From Bigelowiella natans CCMP2755 (lineage: Eukaryota; Cercozoa; Chlorarachniophyceae), in assembly GCA_000320545.1 (NCBI GenBank), contig ADNK01001382.1, positions 12,501 through 57,500 of the forward strand: a stretch of DNA of 45,000 nt, given 5' to 3'. Below are positions 37,348 to 45,000 of the stretch, piece by piece. Under the pieces are notes generated by a model. It worked only from the letters and a program-made list of their open reading frames with translations, searched no databases and was not told the origin of the DNA. Position 1 is the stretch's first letter. Each line of letters begins with the position of its first letter. The position numbers were made by a program, and so were the translations under genes.

Positions 37348-37508
37348 GGCAGCAATATGTAATGTTCTGATGGTAATTCATGGCAATAAGCTAGATGGCG
37401 ATTACTCATATTGTTTACATGGGTTTAATGCTACATGAGAAGTCGCGTCAATAGCAGCCTTACTGGCATCAAAGAAGTGGCAGTAACGGTCGAAAGGGGG
37501 GGCATTAT
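36771..37508. other. Intergenic region between convergent genes
   Basis: No supported exon. It contains a short CTAGCTAGCTAGC patch at 37066-37084, a GA microsatellite at about 37310-37343 and AT-rich sequence. The flanking genes are convergent, so this should hold both 3' ends. Confidence 0.6.
37060..37085. repeat. CTAG/GCTAGC patch 3
   Basis: A short GTGCTAGCTAGCTAGCGTG stretch, the same words as the larger islands at 4660-5235 and 24935-25165, again just beyond the 3' end of a gene. Confidence 0.7.
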
Positions 37509-37740
37509 TCATCTGTTCGTGTCTACGACGAGAAGATAAATCTTAAATCTTTGAAAGAAAAAAACAACGAACGTTGACAGATGGTGCTGCTGCGGAATGT
37601 AGATCTTCGCACCATTTTGTGGAGCTCCACCGCATAGTATAGCGATACATGCGAGAAGGAAATTAGCGTGCAGATCAACGCCATCTGTACTGCTACATCT
37701 GCTATTACGATTCCTGTTTGGATCATCGTAGGCATGCAGA
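37509..37740 (-). other. Candidate 3' exon of the PT-repeat protein gene
   Basis: A CCAAACAG acceptor leads into two open minus-strand frames. One is phase-compatible with the GA|GTAAGT donor at 38103 and includes NFLLACIAILCGG. The other contains a hydrophobic span (IADVAVQMALICTLISF) like a membrane segment. The sequence alone does not decide between them. Confidence 0.3.
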
Positions 37741-37821
37741 AACAAATAACGCACTCACCTCCTTTTTGGGACTATAATTGCCTTTATAATTCTTCGACTC
37801 ATCAATTGATTGATGCGCGCG

Positions 37822-37860
<39 letters not shown>

Positions 37861-38102
37861 ACACATTGTATATAACATTTTGTGTGATCCTCTCTGTTGT
37901 TGTAGAACATTTGCTCTTCTACTGGTCGACGCAATTCGTCTTACATTTGCGGCAACCTTGGTACCTGATGGATGTTGATTTATTGGTAGGATACATCATG
38001 CTGAAAACGGGTATTTGGCCATTAAAAACTGAGCCACGAGCTAATCACACGTTCACGCTACAAGCAAAGGGGGTATTCTACGCATAGACTTCCTCTACTT
38101 AC

Positions 38103-38895
38103 TCAGAACTCGCTTTAAAATCGTCCATAATCTGCGCCTTCGTCTTCGCTCCGCTTGTGCAGCGACCCGTATGAGCAGCAATCCCCGCGCTGTCCCCAGT
38201 TCTACAAAGAACTGTGCGGTATAGAAACCGAACATACCTGGTGGCAGACAATAATTTGAAAAATGGTGGAGGCGAGAGCAGAGATTTGTATTCGTAAAAG
38301 AATTGGATGATCAATGTTCTTCTTCCATCAATATTAGAAACGTTGATGGCTACTATGGGCTTGATTCCTATATTTTTAAAGGTGCTGCGGCGGCCAAAAA
38401 CCGGAAACAGAAAAATATAAACAGCCCCGTTGTCCACTGCAATACCCCCACAACGTGAACGCATCCTCTCCCCACCTACCCCTCGCATGTCTGAGGCTCC
38501 GCCATCTTGGGATTGAAGTGCGTTTTCGGGTGCACTGGGCCGCTGATGCTGTCTAGGAATACGCGGTGCGAGCCGCCGGTTTGGACATACTTGCGCATGC
38601 CCCCTGGCGTGATTGAATTCACTGTTGGGGTGGAGGTGTCAGAGTACCACGCGGCGTCCTCAAAGTCCTTTTGCCACACCCTGCCCGCGCTCTCGATTCG
38701 GTAGGTGTGGACGAACGAGGAGCGAAGAACGATGGTGATACGGTGGAAACGGTCTGTCTCAGGGACCCAGCCCATGTCTTGGTTATTGAAATGCGGCGGC
38801 AGCCTTGGCGCGCCCCTGCTGGCGGTGTTTGTGACTCCAGGATGGAAGACCACAGACAAAGTCTTCCCATTGGACCGAACACTGAGTAACAGCAC

Positions 38896-38934
<39 letters not shown>

Positions 38935-41900
38935 TAAGCCTTGCGTGCGAGCATGCTACAGGCTCTCTCAATTTGGTACTGTCGGCGTCATCATGAAAGA
39001 GAACAGGGAATACAGGAGGTTCGGCGAAGAACAACAAAGCAACGATCTGCGCAGAAATCATCGTTCAAGCGCCAGATGATCGAAGGACTACTGACGCGAA
39101 GTTTGTCGAGCTAGATCCCGGACTTGGAATATGCCATACCCCAGCCCTGACCGAGATGATGTAGTAGTTTCGCTGGCGTGTGTAGTCGGTCTTGTACATG
39201 CTCGAATGTGGCCAGTATGCGAGATTGTGGTCGTTTTGGCACCAGAGACAACGGTAGATACAGTTCTTATTGCCTGCGGCGGTAGGGGGTTGATTGGGTG
39301 TCAGCATGGGTGTGTGCGTACATTCCTAAAGATGACTACGATTCACATCATCCAAGCTTGTGAGATCGGGCAATCATCATAATCATCCATCTGGATCATC
39401 AACTCTGTCTCTCGCACTCACATAAATGCAGTCGGGCGGAGCTGGCGCAGGCTCTTCCACAAAACTCCATGTACCTACACATAGCCAGCAGCAATCGGTC
39501 CAAGTGAGTATGAGCATATGCGCACCCACATATGGCATTTATGTCTACATTTCACACGTTATTTTGACTGAATGTTTAAACTAGGAAGTGGTTGTGTAGT
39601 TGTCGTCATCGTTGCGTTCTTACTCGGCTCCACAGTCAGGTTGAGGGGAAACGCATTGCATGATATTGGACGGGCCGTGCGTAAAACCAACCGCCGACGG
39701 CGTCGGAAAGGGGGTGGGGGCGGCCGTCATCTTCTCGTACTTCAAGTTTCGCACCTGCACGAGTGCGGCTTCGTTGGTAGTACGCCTAGATGTGAAACAG
39801 GAATGTGAAGCGAATTCTACTACAATCGAAATAGCATCCGCGGCCACTTTCACCAGCGGCGGGCGTAGACATTGTCTTCTTTCCCCTCCTTTAGGCTCCC
39901 TCCTCTCCTTCCCCTTCCTCTTCGGAGACCCATCCCGCTACATGCTACTACCCGAACATGACGCGGGCTCCTTGCTTTCCGGGATAGGGGCTCGTGCTGA
40001 ATTTTCCAGTTTGGCATGCAACTGCACCATTGTAGAACACGGTCTGCCCGTCCATCTCGGTAACGCGGATCTGTACGCTCTGCCAACTGTTTAGCGCAAG
40101 GTTCTGCGGAGGGTCGCATCCAGCGCTTTAGGCGGGGGTGGGGAAGGAGAAACCGCAGTTAAGATAACGACGAGAAGACTAGAAAGGTGGTGAGCTAGGG
40201 GACATAATGAAACATAAGGAGCACGGGGAGTGGATGCAGATGCATGTACTATCTAGATTTATGTGTCGGCGCGGCACCACGTTGGCTCCATATTGCTATA
40301 ACTAACTATAAAAATACTGCAATTATTATTATTATTCAGAACACTTCCAACCGCTACAGCAGATGCACGCCGTAGGGAAAAAAGGCTTCCGCCATCACCA
40401 CCACCTCCCCCACCATCCTCATCTCCCTCCCGCTAATATCTACTCCGGCTGCTTCGAACTACTTATAATCGCTGAGTGATCCAGTGCGAATGTGCAATTT
40501 TCTCGTGCCGGAGACGACGGTCACCAGCGGCAACCGCGCTCCGATCAAGCCCGTCCTCAGCGGGTCCTCGATGTTGATGATATCACGGTAGCCGCTGCCT
40601 GTTCCTGAGAACTTGACGTCGAAGCTGAGCTGGTAATCTCGGAAGGTGTTGAGGTAGCCGAGCACCTTCCCTTTCGCTGGGGAGGCAACTTGGCCGCCGA
40701 GCATGTCAGCCGGGTTCATCCAACCTACGGAGATGTGAAGGAGGGGGGGGGGCGAAGCTGAGGGGTGAAGGAGAAGTAGAAAGAGGGGGTGGAGTGACAG
40801 GAAGCTTCCATGCGTTTTCTCTGACGCCGACCCGAGATATGACGGCATTTCATCCTCCCCCTCCCCCCCTCCCCCTTTCCCTTCATATACTGACCGGCAT
40901 CGACCCTGACGACGGCTACACGGTCGACATGTACGACTTTGGTGCTGCCAGAAGTGGCGGCGTTGATAAAACAGAGCTCGGTCGTGGGGGCTGAGGCCGA
41001 GAACTGCTTGGACATCGACGTCCAAAAGTCACGGTTTGGGACTGTCGCAGGGATGAGCCAGCCTCCATCGATCTTCACGCCGATCTTCTCGACGGCCGAC
41101 GGATCTTGGCGCCGCGACATGAAGCTTACGTTGTATCTCGCCCCCCTCTGAGTTGAGACCGACTGGCAAACCGTCTTTTGTGCACCCTCAATCACAAGAG
41201 CTTGCTTCCCCGATCTGGACTCCTTCTGCTGGCCCGGATACTTAGAATTCGGCATCACGTACCTTCATATCAGCATTGGGGAAGAAGGACAAGAGAGAGT
41301 GGGCGTTGGACGACGACGACGACGATGACGATGTAGTGAACGATCATAGGTAATGCTTCATCTTAACAATCACTATACGCGCGCGCGCACGCGCGAAAAC
41401 TCTCACGTACTCAGACAAGTGTACACATGTTCCATATGATATGGTCATCATCCCTCTCGTTTGTGTGTTGATTCAGATAGACTGCACGATGTTCCTCCCT
41501 CTGTTGTTAGAAATAGAGGGGGAAATCCGAAAGACCCCCGACGGATTTTGTCCATTGGTATGGCACACAGCGGAGGGCAGATACTCGCATGCAAAAGAGG
41601 ATGGAAACATTCGACCCCTCTCTTCTCTTCCTCCCCACCCCTTCCCATATCCCATTCCTCCATACACAATCGCTCCTCCTGAAGCTGAGGTCCATCCAGT
41701 CGGCGTCTTATAGCCCCATTGGCCTGTCTCTTGCGTCATATCGTTGTACTCGAAGTCGCCGTTGACAACCAAATTACCCTTTATTTTCATCGCTGGGGTG
41801 GCGACAGGGTATGCTGTCTGAGGCCGGTGAGAGGGGTAGGGAGACGGGTATGGGGAGGGATATCGAGACGGAGCGGCGCTTGGATACCTGAAAGGAGGGG

Positions 41901-42882
41901 GAGGAGGAGGAGGAGGAGGAGGAGGAGGAGGAGGAGGGGGGGGACAAAATAATATACCACACAAGGACAGAATGAGAGGAGAAGCACTGCAGAATCCTTT
42001 CACGCATTCCCCCTGCCTCTCCCACCCCCTATCTATCTCTGAACATCCCTTAAAAATATAACTCAGTAGCAAACAACCAGTATCATTATCCTCATCATCC
42101 ACATCATCATCATTATCATCATCATCATCATTATCTCCCACTTCGTGGGTGCCGGCGACGGAAACTTGGTTGGGTAGCCCGTGGGGTATCTCGTGGGCGC
42201 ATCCGTAGGCTTGGGGGTGGGGAACTTGGAGGGTTGGTTCGTTGGGAATTTCGTCGGAATGGGGGTGGGGAACTTCGACGGCTGCGGTGTCGGATACTTG
42301 GTTGGGATTGGCGTTGGAAACCTACACGAAGGATGTCACGATAGCAGCAGCAGCAGTAGTCAGTCAGTCAGTCAGTCAGTCAGTCAGTCAGGCACAGCTT
42401 CAGTACAGAATCATCACTTGCAGAGACATTGAAGAAGGAGTTGTTAGCTAGAAACGATGGGAGTCGTCGATGTGTGCAGCAGTAGAGTAGTAGTAGTTGT
42501 TGTAGTAGTTGTAGTAATAGTGGTGGTGCTAAAACTAGTAGCTTATAACGCAAATCGCCGTGTGCACGCATACACGACTACACACGGCCACCGCAAACGA
42601 TTGCCACGCAGAGCATCATTACTTCGTGGGCTGGCACGTTGGGAAAGGCGTTGGATATTTGGTGGGGTATCCGGTGGGGATGGGTGTAGGGAACTTGGTG
42701 GGAACAGGAGTGGGGAATTTCGTCGGGACGTGTGTTGGAAACTTTGTTGGATATTTTGTCGGCAACGGGGTGGGGTAGCCAGATGGGTATCTGATGATGA
42801 GGGGTGACACACAAGAAGTCGATGATGACAGCAGCAGGGGAGATAAATACATTCCCTCGCCACCACAAGCACATTCAGCATT

Positions 42883-42917
<35 letters not shown>

Positions 42918-43043
42918 ATACACAGAGCGAGCTCTCAGAGGCAGGCGCAACAATATGATTTCGATACAACTACGCGTACACGTCAAATTTCAACCATTTC
43001 CAATCCAAAAAATAGCAACGCTGTGGTAGTTAGTGGTGAGAGG

Positions 43044-43075
<32 letters not shown>

Positions 43076-43160
43076 AGCATACCTTGTAGGGACTTTCGTA
43101 GGAGATGGCGTGGGACATTCAAACGCCTCGTAGTACTGGTGAATCTGTGCCCACGTGACG
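38103..43160 (-). CDS. PT-repeat surface protein with carbohydrate-binding-like modules
   Basis: Phase-consistent exons: ~43160-43083, 42790-42623, 42321-42142, 41887-~41668, ~41240-40895, 40724-40463, 40086-39952, 39785-39624, ~39485-39424 (tentative), 38881-38480 and 38237-38103. The N-terminal part is a Pro-Thr-rich spacer of PTKFPTPVPTKYPT-type repeats. Next is a galactose-binding-like/DUF642-like module opening with NLVVNGDFE and PTGWTSASGGAIVYG, continuing GKQALVIEGAQKTVCQSVST. Two further modules carry the 'WxxVxIxV...FxNG' and 'FHRITIVL' patterns of concanavalin-like jelly rolls (NWQSVQIRVTEMDGQTVFYNG; HRITIVLRSSFVHTYRIES). A second Pro-rich linker (APTPFPTPSA; EEPAPAPPDC) separates them. 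Such proteins are usually secreted or wall-attached and bind glycans; PT repeats are common in stramenopile cell-surface proteins. Both termini are unresolved. Confidence 0.75.
42142..42790 (-). repeat. Coding PT repeat array
   Basis: Exons 42790-42623 and 42321-42142 consist almost entirely of 4-residue P-T-x-x and P-S-x-x units (PTKFPT, PTPIPT, PTGYPT, PSKFPT), with only isolated breaks. Both are phase 2/1 exons, so the array could change size by exon duplication. Confidence 0.85.
42360..42391. repeat. (CAGT)n tetranucleotide repeat
   Basis: Seven to eight perfect CAGT units lie in the intron between the two PT-repeat exons. Confidence 0.85.
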
Positions 43161-43371
43161 ACGACGAAGATAATGAGAATTATGTAGAAATTGATTCATA
43201 TGATCGATCATTGGTTCATTTTTCAGCTGAAATAATGGGTGGCTTTCAATACTAACTCCATTATAACCCCCCCCCCCCCCCCCTCTCTCTCTCTCTCTAT
43301 TCATATATGAATGCAAAACGATAGCACAAATATCCGACGCAACGCATAGTCGGTAGATTTGTAACAGTATA

Positions 43372-43424
<53 letters not shown>

Positions 43425-43500
43425 TAATTTATTTATTTATATTGATGGTACACGCGAAAGATCCCCCCCGCCTCCCCCCCCAAATTTTGCTTAGAGTCTT
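43161..43500. other. Region upstream of the first PT exon, mostly low complexity
   Basis: It holds a poly-C/CT tract (about 43267-43298) and a long AT run (about 43382-43420). On the minus strand a hydrophobic reading (FYIILIIFVVVTWAQI) precedes the first PT exon. It may be a membrane anchor, or simply the pyrimidine tract before the acceptor at about 43135. Confidence 0.4.
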
Positions 43501-44002
43501 GGTAAGTGTGAAGCTCTGCCGTCTATTATCATGACGATGCTTTACCCCTTCATCGCCGATGTACTTGCTCCAGACAACCGATTCGCTCATCCATCCGTTT
43601 ATATTCCCTGCGATCATGGTCATTTAGCAACATCGTCGTCGCCACTACCACCACCGCCGCCGCCCCATCGGCGCAGCTTCGTATGTATGTCGATGTGCAT
43701 GTTTGTGCGGAGGAGGGTGGAGGAAGAAGAAGGGTGCACGAGATGTGGATGTGTCTTATTTTGTTGCGGGTATAGTGTAGAGAGATCATGGAGAACGAAG
43801 TACACGCACAAACACACGCACGCACACGCACGCACACACCGTGATTGCAACACTCCCGTTGTCCTGAGAGAAACAATCAACGACGAACAGGGAATAAATT
43901 AGAAGAAGAGGAGTCGCTAGCACACTTAACAAAGACGTACCGAATGAGAATCGATCGCTATCACTCGACATTGGGTAGCCTCTGCGGTGTAATATAAATA
44001 TT

Positions 44003-44007
<5 letters not shown>

Positions 44008-44038
<31 letters not shown>
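44008..44038. repeat. (AT)n microsatellite
   Basis: A perfect alternating AT run in the poorly resolved right-hand region, where I could not assign exons with confidence. Confidence 0.8.
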
Positions 44039-44041
<3 letters not shown>

Positions 44042-44234
44042 TGTAATATCTCAACCCATAAAGTACACGTGCGCTCGCACGTGTTCATATGCACACGGAG
44101 AGTGTGAAAAATCGCTTCCCCCTCGACGGTGGTAATCATGGCACAAACAGCGGCCCTCTTCACATCCACAATGCCCACCACGAACGCAGCATGCTTATTC
44201 TTTACATTCAGCGATGTGCAGATCTTACCGATTG

Positions 44235-44390
44235 TCAGTCACGGTGTTCATCCTTCTCCCGTTGATATACAGCATTGACGACTAAGAAGGTTAGCAGTAG
44301 CACAACAGGTTGGCAAACGAGGAGTCGGCCTTTTCTACTTCCAAAATCTCTCCTCGCGCGAGCCCGCATGCGCCACATCGACCTCATCAT
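44235..44390 (-). other. Candidate signal-anchor exon
   Basis: From an ATG at 44390 the minus strand reads an Arg-rich start (MMRSMWRMRARARRDF) followed by a hydrophobic segment (LLVCQPVVLLLTFLVVNAVY). This is the pattern of a type II membrane anchor or uncleaved signal. It could be the first exon of the PT-repeat gene, but a phase-consistent link to 43135 was not found. Confidence 0.35.
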
Positions 44391-44519
44391 CACACGTTCA
44401 GCCTGAAATGCTACTCTATTTAATTGCCCTTTAATCTCCCACCTTCCCCCCCCCCCCCCTTTGTTGCACACCCCAGAGCTAGTCGAGTAAGCGCCGCAGA
44501 GGTGGTTCCTGAGGACAAA

Positions 44520-44790
44520 GTATCATCATTCTCGCTGCCGGGGAAGCAGACAGGTTTGCACGATACGATTTCCATCTTCCCTACCAATGAGCCTGTTTCG
44601 TGATTAAGCGAAACTCATGCTCGCTCACTACTGCCAGTAGGAACGAGATGTGGAGAGAGAGTGTGTGTGTGTTGGGAGTTGTTTGTTGCTGTTTTCTCCT
44701 AACCATTTGTTCGGGTATTGGACAGCGGCGCAGGAGCCATACTGCCAGCCCTTCGAAATACGATGGGGAATGAAGCACATCTGAGGCATA
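44520..44790 (-). other. Candidate minus-strand exons near the right edge
   Basis: After a CCTCAG acceptor near 44785 an open frame reads ISKGWQYGSCAAVQYPNK up to a GTTAGG donor, and another open stretch follows the acceptor near 44580. Tryptophan and cysteine content suggests extracellular coding sequence. Family and gene boundaries are unknown. Confidence 0.3.
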
Positions 44791-44935
44791 GAAGGGGGGG
44801 AGGAGAATTAGACAGAGCTGCATAGTATAGTACCCTATCTTCTGTGATAGGTGACGATACTACTAAATAGAATGTCACCACGTCTGCGTGAGAATATAGT
44901 TGTCTTCGTCTCTTCTACCTCCCCCCCCCCCTCCC

Positions 44936-44967
<32 letters not shown>

Positions 44968-45000
44968 GCACATACCGTCGCATGATCCCAGCTTGTCGTT

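Noticed and set aside
38140-38240. Plus-strand frame reading DPYEQQSPRCPQFYKELC
   Set aside because: The minus-strand exon here joins in phase to 38881-38480 with good splice sites, while the plus reading is short and flanked by stops.

Overview
This window is from a nuclear genome of an intron-rich protist. Genes are split into many short exons with GT..AG introns. Introns and intergenic DNA are full of microsatellites (AT, GT, GA, trinucleotides), and the BiP chaperone ends in HDEL. A surface protein with Pro-Thr-x-x 'PT' repeats resembles those of stramenopiles (diatoms, brown algae and relatives), so a stramenopile or other SAR-type alga/protist is my best guess; the sequence does not settle it. 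Gene models were built by hand by joining exons whose reading phases agree across consensus splice sites.

Layout, left to right. (1) 381-1575, minus: N-terminal exons of a PTEN/tensin-type phosphatase-like gene, cut by the left edge. (2) 2266-4388, plus: ER Hsp70 BiP, two exons. (3) 4389-5830: intergenic, with a dense CTAG/GCTAGC word island. (4) 5831-13389, minus: a 12-TM RND (MmpL/Patched-like) transporter in about 16 exons. (5) About 15.1-24.57 kb, plus, divergent from the RND gene: a CLU (clustered mitochondria) family protein with a RhoGAP domain between its CLU core and its TPRs and a roughly 900-residue disordered tail. (6) 24.57-25.34 kb: intergenic with a second CTAG island. (7) 25340-25763, minus: 5' remnant of a PYROXD2-like FAD oxidoreductase with frameshifts. 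(8) 25973-33723, plus: a 26-exon ANK-Roc-COR (ROCO) GTPase whose ankyrin exons are recent tandem copies. (9) 33860-36770, plus: an 8-exon CHAT-protease plus STAND NTPase gene, 136 bp downstream. (10) 36.8-37.5 kb: intergenic with a small third CTAG patch. (11) About 38.1-43.2 kb, minus: a secreted or surface PT-repeat protein with carbohydrate-binding-like and jelly-roll-like modules. Its ends are unresolved, and further minus-strand exons probably reach the right edge.

The most interesting parts are the CLU-RhoGAP-TPR fusion and the adjacent ANK-ROCO and CHAT-STAND pair. The pair combines a rapidly duplicating repeat-domain GTPase with a predicted Cys-His protease coupled to a signalling NTPase, a layout that suggests a recognition/cell-death type module. 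Function there is inferred from domains only.
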